A program made the translations under genes and the position numbers. 64,000 nt of DNA, from positions 31,778 to 95,777 of the forward strand of contig JAEYUO010000093.1 in assembly GCA_023432465.1 (NCBI GenBank), written 5' to 3'. Within the stretch, counting starts at the first letter, position 1; every line of letters starts with the position of its first letter. The stretch is from Planctomycetota bacterium (GTDB taxonomy: Bacteria; Planctomycetota; Phycisphaerae; Phycisphaerales; UBA1924). The notes below the pieces were generated by a model. The model did no database searches, was not told where the DNA came from, and saw only the letters and a list, made by a program, of their open reading frames with translations. This document shows positions 44,316 to 53,141 of this stretch, piece by piece.

Positions 44316-45269
44316 ATGCGCCACCTGATGTCCCCGTTCCTCCGCACCGCCGCGGTCGCAATCGCCCTCTCGCCCCTCGCCGCCGGCGCGCACGCCGCGG
44401 CCGCTCAGCCGCAGAAGGTCAGCCTCCAGCCGAACTTCACGCCCGAGTATCAGGCGCGCCTGATCATGGAAACCACCCGCACGAGCACCCGCATGCTCCA
44501 ACTCGGCCCGGCCGATGCCAAGCCGCAGGAGAACGCCACCAGCGGCCAGCAGACCATCGAGTTCCTCATGCGCATCACGCGCAGCGATGACGCCGGCTCG
44601 GTCGTCACCCTTCGGGTTGATCGCATCGAGATGTCCGCCAAGACCACCCGCGGCGAGTTTGAGTGGAAGAGCACCGACCCCCGCACCCCCGGCGACAACG
44701 CCAACCTCGCCCTCACCACCATGCGCCCCTCGCTCGGCGCGGTGTTGACCTTCGAGTTTGATCCCAAGGGCAATGTCGTCAAGGCCGACAACGGCGGCGT
44801 CCAGATGCCCACCGGAGAGATCGTGGACTTCATCCGCCTGGCCGTCGGAACGCAGGAGGCCCGCGCGAGGTGGAGCCCCCTGCTCGCGCCCAAGAAGGAC
44901 GACTTCAACGCCGAGATCGGCCAGAAGTGGTCCCACGAGGAGAAGCTCAACAACCCCCCACTCGGCCAGTTCACCGCCACGACCGAGTACACGCTGAAGT
45001 CGGCCGACGACTCCCAGGCAATCATCGACCTCACCGGCGAGTACGAACTCGGGCCCGGCCCCGACGGCCAGGCCCCCATGTTCAAGATCAAGGACTCATC
45101 CGTCACCGGGTCCATCGTCTGGGACCGCACGCTCGGGTTCTTCAAGTCCATGGAGCTTGATCAGCGCATCGAGCTCGAGGGCAACGCCCAGGGCATCCCG
45201 CTCGGCTTCCGCACCGAGACCAACGTGAAGATCCGGCGCGAAGAGGCCACCCCCGCCAAGGCCCCGTAA
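44316..45269 (+). CDS. Exported protein, DUF6263-like (third tandem paralogue)
   Basis: A 317-residue exported protein. The ATG at 44316 has GGAG eight bases upstream and opens a signal peptide (TAAVAIALSPLAAGAHA). The shared blocks are VSLQPNFTPEYQARLIMETT, ITRSDDAGSVVTLRVDRIEM, LTFEFDPKGNVVKADNG and IGQKWSHEEKLNNPPLGQFT. It has the longest central insert of the three. It is convergent with the threonine aldolase gene (26 bases apart), and no terminator is visible. The three members may act together in one complex or be alternatives. The sequence cannot tell. Confidence 0.72.
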   Translation: MRHLMSPFLRTAAVAIALSPLAAGAHAAAAQPQKVSLQPNFTPEYQARLIMETTRTSTRMLQLGPADAKPQENATSGQQTIEFLMRITRSDDAGSVVTLRVDRIEMSAKTTRGEFEWKSTDPRTPGDNANLALTTMRPSLGAVLTFEFDPKGNVVKADNGGVQMPTGEIVDFIRLAVGTQEARARWSPLLAPKKDDFNAEIGQKWSHEEKLNNPPLGQFTATTEYTLKSADDSQAIIDLTGEYELGPGPDGQAPMFKIKDSSVTGSIVWDRTLGFFKSMELDQRIELEGNAQGIPLGFRTETNVKIRREEATPAKAP

Positions 45270-45294
45270 CGCCAGACCGCGCCCGCTCTCGCAC

Positions 45295-46329
45295 TCATGC
45301 CGCGGCCGAAGCGATCACCCCGATCGCCCGGTCGATCATCGCCGCATCGACATCAAGGTGACACACGAACCGCACCCGTCGCGGCCCCGTCGGCAGCGCA
45401 AGCACGCCGCCCGCTTTCATCCGGCTGCAGAAGTCCGAGGCCGGACCGATGCTCGCATCCAGGTCAACGAAGCACATGTTCGTCTCGACCTTCAGCGGGA
45501 TCGTCAATCCGCGGCAGTTACCGAGCGCCTCCGCCAGGCGTCGAGCGTTGGCATGGTCCTCGGAGAGCCGATCGCGGTGATGATCCAGCGCGTGCAGCGC
45601 AGCCGCCGCAAGAACGCCCGACTGCCGCATCGTGCCGCCGAACATCTTGCGGAACCGCGCGACCCGAGCGATGGTCGCCCTGTTCCCCGCGACCGCCGAG
45701 CCCGCCGGCGCGCCAAGACCCTTTGAGAAACAGCACGACACCGTGTCAAAGTGCTTGGCGTAGTCCGCCGGTTGCAGCCCCGTCGCTGCGCACGCGTTCC
45801 AGATGCGCGCCCCATCGAGGTGCACCCGCAGCCCGCGCGAGCGCCCCGCACGCGACACCCGCTCAACCTGCTCGATCGGCCACACCGCGCCGCCCCCACG
45901 GTTCTGTGTGTTCTCGATCAGCAGCAACGCCGAGTGCGGACTGTGCACTGTGTCGGTGCGCACCGCTTCGTTGACATCCGCCTCGTCAAACAGCCCGGCA
46001 GGCCCCGGCAGCGGCCGGATCATCACCCCTGAAAGCGCGGCGGGCGACCCCGTTTCATAGTGAATGATGTGGCTGTCCGCATGCGCAATCACCTCATCAC
46101 CGGGCTCGGTCTGCGCGCGGATGGCGGTCTGGTTGGCCATCGTGCCCGTCGGCACAAAGCACGCCGCCTCCTTCCCCATGATCGCCGCGATCCTCTCTTG
46201 AAGCGCAATGACCGTCGGATCGTCCCCAAGCACGTCATCCCCGACCACCGCCTCCGCCATCGCCCTGCGCATCGCCGGCGTTGGGCGCGTCACGGTGTCG
46301 CTCCGCAAATCGATCAGGCTGGCCGCCAT
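45295..46329 (-). CDS. Low-specificity L-threonine aldolase
   Basis: A 344-residue PLP enzyme that cleaves threonine (and allo-threonine) to glycine and acetaldehyde. It begins LIDLRSDTVTRPTPAMR, the family start. The PLP-contact block VPTGTMANQTAI is near 59-70, and HLDGARIWNA (from 170) holds the conserved Asp. The Schiff-base lysine is Lys203 in CCFSKGLGAPAGS. Length matches the family. GGAGG four bases before the ATG at 46329 fixes the start. It is divergent from the CHAD-Ppx fusion gene. The subgroup (L or D/L-allo preference) cannot be decided. Confidence 0.93.
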   Translation of the reverse strand: MAASLIDLRSDTVTRPTPAMRRAMAEAVVGDDVLGDDPTVIALQERIAAIMGKEAACFVPTGTMANQTAIRAQTEPGDEVIAHADSHIIHYETGSPAALSGVMIRPLPGPAGLFDEADVNEAVRTDTVHSPHSALLLIENTQNRGGGAVWPIEQVERVSRAGRSRGLRVHLDGARIWNACAATGLQPADYAKHFDTVSCCFSKGLGAPAGSAVAGNRATIARVARFRKMFGGTMRQSGVLAAAALHALDHHRDRLSEDHANARRLAEALGNCRGLTIPLKVETNMCFVDLDASIGPASDFCSRMKAGGVLALPTGPRRVRFVCHLDVDAAMIDRAIGVIASAAA

Positions 46330-46509
46330 GCGTCCTCCATTGCTGCCCACCCGAACGCGGGCCGGGGCTTCACAGTTTACCGAGCCCAAATGTGAAATTG
46401 CACCGATTCCGCAGTTGCCCTGCGTTTGATCGCGACCCCCCAAGTTACAATCCCCAGGATCGACCGTTCCAACGGAAGCACCCCTCCCCCGCCGGCGGAG
46501 TCATGGGCC

Positions 46510-49314
46510 ATGTCCAAATCGGCTGCCGCGCAATCTCCAGCTCTCGCGGATGCCGCCGCCGCCTCGGCGAGGCTGCTCAGCGCACGCCGCCGCACCCTGC
46601 TCGCGGCGATCCGACGCCTCGAAATCGCTCCGAGCGGGCCCAAAGGTGTCAAGGCCATTCACGAAGTCCGGGTCGCTACCCGCCGGGCCGCCGTTGCGAT
46701 TGACGCTTTCTCGAGCCTCCTCGGCGAGAAACACGCCAAACGGGCCCAGAGCGCGCTCAAGGACCTGCGCCGCGACTGCTCAGACATCCGCGATGCCGAT
46801 GTCCTGCTGGCATGGGTCAAGCTCGCCGAAAAGGCCAAGGCTCCCCCCGCCGCGCCCGGCCTCGCCCATCTCAACGCAGCCCTGCGAGACCGGCGCCGAA
46901 AGGCCCGCGCCGCCCTCGTCAAGGACCTTCCGCGTCTGTCCAAGCGCGTCGCCAAGCGCCTCAGCCGCTGCCAGGACCTGCTCGAAGCAGATCGCCCACA
47001 CCCGCCGATCATGGCCGATGTGGCAAGACGGGCGCTCGAGCAGTTCGCTGACCGCGTCCTGCAGGCAGCGGCCGCCGATCTTCAGGACATCGAGTGCCTC
47101 CACCAGCTCCGGATCTCCTGCAAGCACCTCCGCTACGGCATCGAGCTCTTCCAGTCCGTGCTGGGCAAGCGTGCCGCCAAGCGTCTCCTCGGCCCCCTGG
47201 AGGAGTTCCAGGAGCACGTAGGCACGTTCACCGACGCCTCCGTGCGAACCGCGTTCGTCGAAGCCGTGATCCGCGATGCGGCCCGAGCCCCGGCCAAGCC
47301 CCAACGCCGCGGCAAGTCTTCCAACCTTGCCCCGCCCCCCCCACTCCCCCCACTCCCCCTTCTCCCCTCGCTCCGCGCCCTGCTCCGCCGCGAACTGGCC
47401 ACACTCCGCAAGGGTCAGCGCGAAGCCATCAAGGCTTGGGACACGCTTGCTCGCGCCAGCCTCATCGATGACCTGCGACGAACGGTGCTCGCTCTCGGCC
47501 AGCATCCGGTCAGCTCCGCTCCCACACCCGCCATCCCCCCGCGGCCGGCCGCATCCCCCGCCCCACACCCTCGGCCCCAGCCCAAGGCATCCCCCAACGG
47601 CCATCTCCTCCCGCGCTCGCGATCCGCGGCCTCGCACCGAGCCCGCAAGCGCCTCGCGGCGATCGATGTCGGCACCAACAGCATCCGCCTCATCGTCGCC
47701 GAGACATCCCCCGATGGCAGCTACCGCGTGCTCGATGATGAAAAGGAAATCACACGCCTCGGGTACGGCCTGCACAAGACCGGCCTCCTCGACCCTCGCA
47801 CCCAGGAGCACTCCGCGCTCACCATCGCCCGGATGAAGTCCATCGCCGCGGGATATGGGGCTCAGGAGCTCCGCGTCGTCGCAACCTCCGCCTGCCGAGA
47901 AGCCCAGAACACGCCCGAGTTTGTCAAGCTGGTGAAGGACCAGTCCGGTGTCGAGATCGAGATCATCCCGCCGGAACAGGAAGCGCTCCTGGCCTATCGC
48001 TCCGCCGCCAACGCCTTCCAGCTCTCGGGCATCCCCGCCGCGGTCGTGGACATCGGCGGCGGAAGCCTCGAGATCGTGCTCTCCGCCGGCTCAGGGCGGG
48101 ACGATGTTCGGGGCGCGGGTCTGGGCGGCGGTGTCATCGAACGTGTGCACAGCCTTCCGCTGGGTGCAGTGCGACTGACCGAGCAGTTCGGCGGTGCGGA
48201 ACGTGCTGGCGGAAAGCGCTTCGGCGACCTGACCAAACACATCCGCGCCGAGCTGCGCAAGGCCGTGGGCAAGCCCCCGCTCATCCCCCAGATCCTCATC
48301 GGAACCGGCGGAACCTTCGCCACCCTCGCCGGTGTGCTGGCAAGCAAGGAACTCGGCCCCGCCGCGGCCGGGCTCTTCAGCGGCGCTGTGCAGGGGCGCG
48401 AGGTCCGGCGATCCGATCTCCGCCACCTGCTCGACTATCTGCGGGAACTCAGCGTCAAGGACCGCGCCAAGGTCCCGGGCCTCCCGGCCGACCGCGCCGA
48501 CATCATCGTCGCCGGCCTCGCGGTCATCGATGAACTCCTCGGCTTCCTGAGCGTCAACAGCTTCTTCGTCCACGAGGGCGGCATCCGCGACGGCCTGCTC
48601 CTCTCCATGGTCCGCCGAGGCGATGCCGACGGCGGCAACCGCGATGTCAACCCGATGCGCGGCGTGAAGCGGCTCGCCAAGGCGTGCAAGTTTGAAGCGG
48701 CGCATGCCGGGCACGTCACACGACTTGCGCTGCGCATCTTCGACCAGCTCGCCGCGCAAAGCGTTCAGCCGCGGCCCGATACCGATGACCCCGGCTTCCG
48801 GTTCGATGCGCGGAACCGCCTGCTGCTCGAAGCCGCCTCATTGCTGCACGACATCGGCTACCTCGTGAACTACGCATCCCACCACAAACACTCCTACCAC
48901 CTGATCGTGCACGCCGAACTCCCCGGCCTGACCACGCGGGAAGTGCAGATCATCGCCAACGTTGCGCGATACCACCGCGCGGCCGAGCCCAAGGCGAGTC
49001 ACCGCAACTTCTCCACGCTCAGCGAGTCCGACCAGCGCCGCGTGCGCGCCCTCGCCGCGATCCTGCGCATCGCCGATGGACTCGATCGAACGCACATGCA
49101 GCAAGTCGAAGATGTCGTGCTCACGATCCTCGGCGATGCGGTCCGCCTCGATGTGCTCGCGGCCGTCGAACCCGGCGTCGACATCTGGGGCAGCGCGCGC
49201 AAGTCGCGCCTCTTCGAGCGCGTCTTCGGCCTCAAGCCGCATTTCGAATGGCGCAGCGCCCACGAAGCACATCGGGGGAAATCCATCCCCGCACGCCCTG
49301 TTGAAGCCCCATGA
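46510..49314 (+). CDS. CHAD - Ppx/GppA - HD fusion protein (polyphosphate / (p)ppGpp phosphohydrolase)
   Basis: A 934-residue soluble fusion. Residues about 1-320 are a helical CHAD domain (IHEVRVATRRAAVAIDAF, LRDRRRKARAALVKD, CLHQLRISCKHLRYGIEL). CHAD domains bind polyphosphate with basic faces. A proline-rich linker (about 325-380) follows. The Ppx/GppA phosphatase has AAIDVGTNSIRLIVAE (from about 383), VVDIGGGSLEIV (about 513) and GTGGTFATLAGV. The last third is an HD-type domain with LLHDIGYLVNYASHHKHS (HD about 779-780). The usual Ppx C-terminal HD part is thus present. The likely role is hydrolysis of polyphosphate or (p)ppGpp held by the CHAD part. GGAG nine bases upstream supports the ATG at 46510. 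Confidence 0.85.
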   Translation: MSKSAAAQSPALADAAAASARLLSARRRTLLAAIRRLEIAPSGPKGVKAIHEVRVATRRAAVAIDAFSSLLGEKHAKRAQSALKDLRRDCSDIRDADVLLAWVKLAEKAKAPPAAPGLAHLNAALRDRRRKARAALVKDLPRLSKRVAKRLSRCQDLLEADRPHPPIMADVARRALEQFADRVLQAAAADLQDIECLHQLRISCKHLRYGIELFQSVLGKRAAKRLLGPLEEFQEHVGTFTDASVRTAFVEAVIRDAARAPAKPQRRGKSSNLAPPPPLPPLPLLPSLRALLRRELATLRKGQREAIKAWDTLARASLIDDLRRTVLALGQHPVSSAPTPAIPPRPAASPAPHPRPQPKASPNGHLLPRSRSAASHRARKRLAAIDVGTNSIRLIVAETSPDGSYRVLDDEKEITRLGYGLHKTGLLDPRTQEHSALTIARMKSIAAGYGAQELRVVATSACREAQNTPEFVKLVKDQSGVEIEIIPPEQEALLAYRSAANAFQLSGIPAAVVDIGGGSLEIVLSAGSGRDDVRGAGLGGGVIERVHSLPLGAVRLTEQFGGAERAGGKRFGDLTKHIRAELRKAVGKPPLIPQILIGTGGTFATLAGVLASKELGPAAAGLFSGAVQGREVRRSDLRHLLDYLRELSVKDRAKVPGLPADRADIIVAGLAVIDELLGFLSVNSFFVHEGGIRDGLLLSMVRRGDADGGNRDVNPMRGVKRLAKACKFEAAHAGHVTRLALRIFDQLAAQSVQPRPDTDDPGFRFDARNRLLLEAASLLHDIGYLVNYASHHKHSYHLIVHAELPGLTTREVQIIANVARYHRAAEPKASHRNFSTLSESDQRRVRALAAILRIADGLDRTHMQQVEDVVLTILGDAVRLDVLAAVEPGVDIWGSARKSRLFERVFGLKPHFEWRSAHEAHRGKSIPARPVEAP

Positions 49315-49559
49315 ATACTCCCCCGTTCTGGGCGTTCTCGCGGCCGCGCAAACCCGTGCAAGACCAGCACTTGCGCGCTGCAAACCCGCACCCGCCAGTC
49401 CCTTCCTGCTCTCGGACCCATCGCCAGGACTCGGATCCTAAAGTTATTGTGCTCAAGACTTTGCGCATCGACGTCGGTGTTATACGGACCTTCCGATGAG
49501 CAAAACCATGCCGAAGTTGCCGCAAGTACCGTTCTCAACGGAATTTCGGCTAAAAAGTC
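49315..49559 (+). other. Intergenic stretch upstream of a strong promoter
   Basis: About 245 bases with no gene I can support. Nested inverted repeats (GCCGAA with TTCGGC, and CCGTT with AACGG inside) end just before the promoter at 49560. No -10/-35 pair of good spacing is seen further upstream. Confidence 0.4.
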
Positions 49560-49588
49560 TTGACCCCCAAAACTGGTTGTGATACAAC
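49560..49588 (+). promoter_or_regulatory. Strong sigma-70-type promoter
   Basis: TTGACC (49560-49565), a 17-base spacer and TACAAC (49583-49588). It would start RNA near 49595, giving a leader of about 230 bases before the gene at 49828. Confidence 0.65.
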
Positions 49589-49827
49589 GGCCACTGCTCG
49601 CGAGCATACGAGCGGGTCTTGAGCCATGGAGGCTCAGGAGAGCAAGGGTGCTCAGGTTGGTTTGGTTTGGGTCATTCGTTCTTTGGAGCCAGCCACACGT
49701 CATCGGAGGCAACCGGCGGCAGGTGGACCGGCAAAACGCACGCACTCACAAGCAACGAGTTGGTTCTCGTTGCTGCGGGCGAAACGTGGTTTCGTTCATG
49801 TGTTCCTGATTTTTAGGAGGTTCTCAG
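49589..49827 (+). promoter_or_regulatory. Structured 5' leader of the tagged protein at 49828
   Basis: No ORF is supported here. It holds hairpins GAGCC/GGCTC (near 49620), a perfect 9-bp AGCAACGAG/CTCGTTGCT (49751-49774) and CGAAAC/GTTTCG (near 49780-49794). The gene's AGGAGG (49815-49820) lies just after. It resembles no riboswitch I know. Confidence 0.45.
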
Positions 49828-51441
49828 ATGGTCCGTATGTGTGATATTATGACTCTCGCTTGTGCGACCGTCATGGCGGCTGGTACCGCCGCGACGGCGA
49901 ACGACAAGGCGGCCGCTCCCGTTCAGGGCGCGACCGCTGTCACGACCCCGGGCAGCTTCGCCCAGGTCATGGGTTCCGACTGGACCGGCCTCGTCACCCG
50001 CAGCGGCACCGGCGGCTGCGAGTGCCCCGACTCCGCCAACTCCTGGTGGAACGGTGACTGGGACGGCTACGACGGCCAGGTCTCCCACGAGGGCGGCGGC
50101 GCTCCTCAGGGCGCCGTGGCTGCCGACGACTTCTACCTGTGCGAAGGCTACATCCACAACCTGAAGTCGATCTCGGTCGTTGTCCTCAACAACAGCTCCT
50201 TCGGCCTCACCCGCGCACGTCTCGAGATCTACTCGGACTGCAACGGCTGCCCCGATGAGCTCCTCTACGTCCTCAAGAAGCACTCCGTGCAGTCCAAGGG
50301 CGGCTCCAACGGCTTCACCGAGTACGTCTACACCTTCAACATCGACGCCGCCCAGGAGGGCGAGTGCCCGGGCGAGACCCCCCGCGGCGATATCTGCGCT
50401 GACCCGGATGGCGACCCCACCTGCGTCCGCAACATCGCTCTCCGCGGCGGCACCTACTGGCTCTCCGTGGTCGGCAAGACCGACGGTCAGATGTCTGACC
50501 TGACGTTCTGGGCCACCACCGGCAACGCCACCAACGCTCCGTTCAGCGAGATCAAGGGCTCCGTCGCCAAGAAGCGCGAAGGCTCCGCTCCCTCGAACTG
50601 GAACGATCCCTGGATCTACAACAACCCCTGGACCTCGGTCGAGGAGTGCTGCGTCGGCTGCACCGACCTGGCCTTCCGCGTCTGCTTCGAGTCCTGCAAG
50701 ATCCTGCTGGACAACGGCGCCGACATCGGCCCCGGCTCGTCCGCTCTCCTCCACGGCGCCCGCTCCGAGCGCTCCGGCCTCATCCGCAACAGCCGCGCGG
50801 CTGACGACTTCGTCGTCCCCCCGTGCGCTGACTTCGAGGTCTGCTACATCGAGGGTTGCGTCTACACCAACTGCGACCCCGCCTTCCGCGGCTTCTTCGA
50901 GATCTACCGCAACGATTGCCGCCTCCCCGACTACGAGCTCGGTGACAGCCCCCTCCACACCGGCCTGACCACCAAGCGCGTCTGCCTCGGCTACGAGGTC
51001 TCGATCGACGGCGTCTCCGGTCTCGATGCGTACCGCCTCGAGTTCCACAAGATCCCGGGCATCGTCCTCGCCTCCGGCCAGCAGTACTGGCTGTCCATCG
51101 GCGTCGATGACACCTTCTCCTTCATGGAGCGTGGCTACTTCTGCCGCAACTCCTACTGCGATCGTGAGTGCACGATCAACTTCAACCCCGGTGCCGTCCT
51201 CGATCCGTCCGCGACTTACGTCACCGACGGCGTCGATGAGTGGACCAGCACCAAGGAGTTCCCGGCTCGCTGGGGCGCCGACGGCACGGACTTCTCGTTC
51301 ATGATCGCCGGCAACAGCCTCGACGAGGCCACCGGCCCGAACGCCGAGCCCGTGTGCATGGCTGACGCTGACGGCGACGGCACCGTCGCGGTCGCTGACA
51401 TCTTCACCTTCCTGTCCGCCTGGTTCGCCGGCTGCCCGTAA
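49828..51441 (+). CDS. Exported abundant-type protein with single EF-hand-like tag
   Basis: A 537-residue exported protein with a perfect AGGAGG seven bases before its ATG, a strong promoter and a strong terminator, all signs of high expression. The signal peptide is ACATVMAAGTAATA. The body has paired cysteines (GGCECPD, NGCPDELLY, ECCVGCTDLAFRVCFESC, CYIEGCVYTNCD). Two related halves each contain a DDF(Y/V)xxxC-type block (AADDFYLCEGY, AADDFVVPPCADF), so the body looks duplicated. Only one EF-hand copy ends it: DADGDGTVAVADIFTFLSAWF. All other tags here have two. Function is unknown. Codons are strongly biased to C-ending forms. Confidence 0.82.
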   Translation: MVRMCDIMTLACATVMAAGTAATANDKAAAPVQGATAVTTPGSFAQVMGSDWTGLVTRSGTGGCECPDSANSWWNGDWDGYDGQVSHEGGGAPQGAVAADDFYLCEGYIHNLKSISVVVLNNSSFGLTRARLEIYSDCNGCPDELLYVLKKHSVQSKGGSNGFTEYVYTFNIDAAQEGECPGETPRGDICADPDGDPTCVRNIALRGGTYWLSVVGKTDGQMSDLTFWATTGNATNAPFSEIKGSVAKKREGSAPSNWNDPWIYNNPWTSVEECCVGCTDLAFRVCFESCKILLDNGADIGPGSSALLHGARSERSGLIRNSRAADDFVVPPCADFEVCYIEGCVYTNCDPAFRGFFEIYRNDCRLPDYELGDSPLHTGLTTKRVCLGYEVSIDGVSGLDAYRLEFHKIPGIVLASGQQYWLSIGVDDTFSFMERGYFCRNSYCDRECTINFNPGAVLDPSATYVTDGVDEWTSTKEFPARWGADGTDFSFMIAGNSLDEATGPNAEPVCMADADGDGTVAVADIFTFLSAWFAGCP

Positions 51442-51442
51442 T

Positions 51443-51479
51443 CCTGCGTAAGCAGGTTCACGGGACGCTCAAAGCGTCC
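51443..51479 (+). other. Two hairpins directly after the stop codon
   Basis: CCTGC/GCAGG with a GTAA loop (51443-51456) and GGACGC/GCGTCC (51463-51479). With the terminator they form a trailer that could protect the mRNA. Confidence 0.5.
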
Positions 51480-51508
51480 AAGTTTCAGGAAGACTGAAAA
51501 GTCTCACG

Positions 51509-51545
51509 CAACGCCCCGGGATTCGTCCCGGGGCGTTGTCTTTTT
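51509..51545 (+). terminator. Rho-independent terminator
   Basis: A perfect 13-bp stem (CAACGCCCCGGGA with TCCCGGGGCGTTG) and a TTCG tetraloop, followed by TCTTTTT. Confidence 0.92.
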
Positions 51546-51736
51546 GGACCTGTCAACCCCCGGTGAATCCGACCGACCGCCCCGCCGAACTCTTCACCAG
51601 CCGCCCGCCGCCGGTGACCCGCACCAGGCTCCCGCCGCGGCCGTCCACCATGGTGATCACGCTCGCATCCCGATTCTCTCATCCTCCGCGCTGCCGGCAG
51701 GTACAATCCCTCCCGACCCGGGAGTGTGGAGTTCTC

Positions 51737-52315
51737 GTGCAAGCCGGAATCCTCGAACGAGTTGCAGCCGGCACGCCCGGCGCGGTGCAGGAGTGCATCG
51801 ACCGCTACGCCGGCCTGGTGTGGTCGCTGGCACGGCGCTTCTGCGCCAGTCCCTCCGATGCCGAAGACGCCGTCCAGGAGATCTTCCTGGACGTCTGGCG
51901 CAGCTCGAAGCGCTTCGATCCCGCCGTCGCCGCCGAGGCCACCTTCATCGCCATGATCGCCCGCAGGCGGCTGATCGACCGGTCGCGACGGACCAAGCGA
52001 TCCACCGCATCGCTCGACTCGGGCGATATGGGACTGAGTCTGGGTGATGACCAGCCCCAGCCCCTCGCCACCGCGGAGCTCGGCGAGGATGCCCGCCGCG
52101 CCGCCCTCGCCCTCGACAGCCTGAAACCCGAGCAGCAGCGCGTCCTGCGGCTCTCCATCTATCAGGGCCTGTCGCACGAGAAGATCGCCGAATCGACCGG
52201 GCTCCCGCTCGGAACAGTCAAAACGCACGTCCGCCGCGGCCTGATCAGGCTCCGCGAGATCCTCGGCGAGCCGGGCGCCGAATCGAGCCCGGGCTCGGGG
52301 GAGGTCGATTCATGA
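51737..52315 (+). CDS. ECF-type RNA polymerase sigma factor
   Basis: A 192-residue sigma-70 family protein. Region 2 is QECIDRYAGLVWSLARRF through PSDAEDAVQEIFLDVWRS, with the usual acidic DAEDAVQE block. Region 4 is LKPEQQRVLRLSIYQGLSHE and EIA-like KIAESTGLPLGTVKTHVRRG, a classic helix-turn-helix. The GTG at 51737 was chosen because GGAG lies five bases before it and the family begins there; codons upstream have no homologue-like character. It overlaps the anti-sigma gene by four bases, so the two are co-regulated. Target promoters are unknown. Confidence 0.92.
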   Translation: MQAGILERVAAGTPGAVQECIDRYAGLVWSLARRFCASPSDAEDAVQEIFLDVWRSSKRFDPAVAAEATFIAMIARRRLIDRSRRTKRSTASLDSGDMGLSLGDDQPQPLATAELGEDARRAALALDSLKPEQQRVLRLSIYQGLSHEKIAESTGLPLGTVKTHVRRGLIRLREILGEPGAESSPGSGEVDS

Positions 52316-53118
52316 CGACTTCCCACGCCCGTCATCCCGAGCGAATCTTCGAGTTGCTCGCCGACCGCGCGACGCAGGGCCTTTCCCCGATCCAGGCCGC
52401 GGAACTCGATGCGCTCTTCGAGGGCGATCCGGCCAATGACGACTCGCTCGACCTCGCCGCCGCCGCCCTGGACCTCGCCTTCCTTGCCGGCAACATCGAG
52501 CCCGCCCCGGCATCCGTTCTCAAGAGCCTCTCGGCCATCGGCGACACATGGTCCAAGGGACAGGCCCCGTCGATCCATCGCGCGGCTCGACCGGTTGTGT
52601 CTCGACCCCAGGCCGATCGCTGGAAGTTCGCCGCGTGGTCCGGCTGGCTCGCGGCCGCCGCGGCGATCGTCCTCGCCTTCGCGGGGTGGTGGTCGCAGGG
52701 TGCGGCTCGTTCCGCGCCCGTGGACGCTCTGCGCCTGCTGATGGCCCGCGCGACGGACCTCCAAAGCATCCCGTGGGCACCCGGCCCCTCCGAAGCCCCC
52801 CAAGGCGTCACCGGCGAGGTCATCTGGAGCGGCAGTCGCCAGGAGGGCTACATGGTCTTCCGGAACATGAAGCCCAATAACCCCGCCGCGGAACAGTTCC
52901 AGCTCTGGATCTTCGATGCCGCCCGTGATGAGCGCTACCCGGTCGATGGCGGCGTGTTCGATATCACCGCCGGCGGCGAGTGCATCGTGCCGATCCGCCC
53001 CGGGGTCCGCATCAACAACGCCACCCTCTTCGCCGTCACCATCGAACGCCCCGGCGGCGTGGTGGTCTCGGATCGTTCCCGCCTCCCGCTGGTGGCGCAA
53101 CCCGGCAAGAGCGGCTGA
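52312..53118 (+). CDS. Anti-sigma factor, RskA-like
   Basis: A 268-residue membrane anti-sigma factor. The N-terminal 100 residues are soluble and helical (AAELDALFEGDPANDDSLDLA) and would hold the sigma factor. One membrane helix (SGWLAAAAAIVLAFAGWW) is near residue 115. The C-terminal part is an RskA-like beta domain: GYMVFRNMKPNNPAAEQFQLWIFD and VPIRPGVRINNATLFAVTIERPGG. The ATG at 52312 overlaps the sigma stop (ATGA), so translation is coupled. There is no CHCC zinc motif, so sensing is presumably by regulated proteolysis from outside. Confidence 0.88.
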   Translation: MTTSHARHPERIFELLADRATQGLSPIQAAELDALFEGDPANDDSLDLAAAALDLAFLAGNIEPAPASVLKSLSAIGDTWSKGQAPSIHRAARPVVSRPQADRWKFAAWSGWLAAAAAIVLAFAGWWSQGAARSAPVDALRLLMARATDLQSIPWAPGPSEAPQGVTGEVIWSGSRQEGYMVFRNMKPNNPAAEQFQLWIFDAARDERYPVDGGVFDITAGGECIVPIRPGVRINNATLFAVTIERPGGVVVSDRSRLPLVAQPGKSG

Positions 53119-53141
53119 ACCCATCCCCGGCGGCACACCGC

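Noticed and set aside
51443..51545. The three hairpins as an attachment site or riboswitch
   Set aside because: The last is a clear terminator, and the others are simple stem-loops at the end of a strongly expressed gene.
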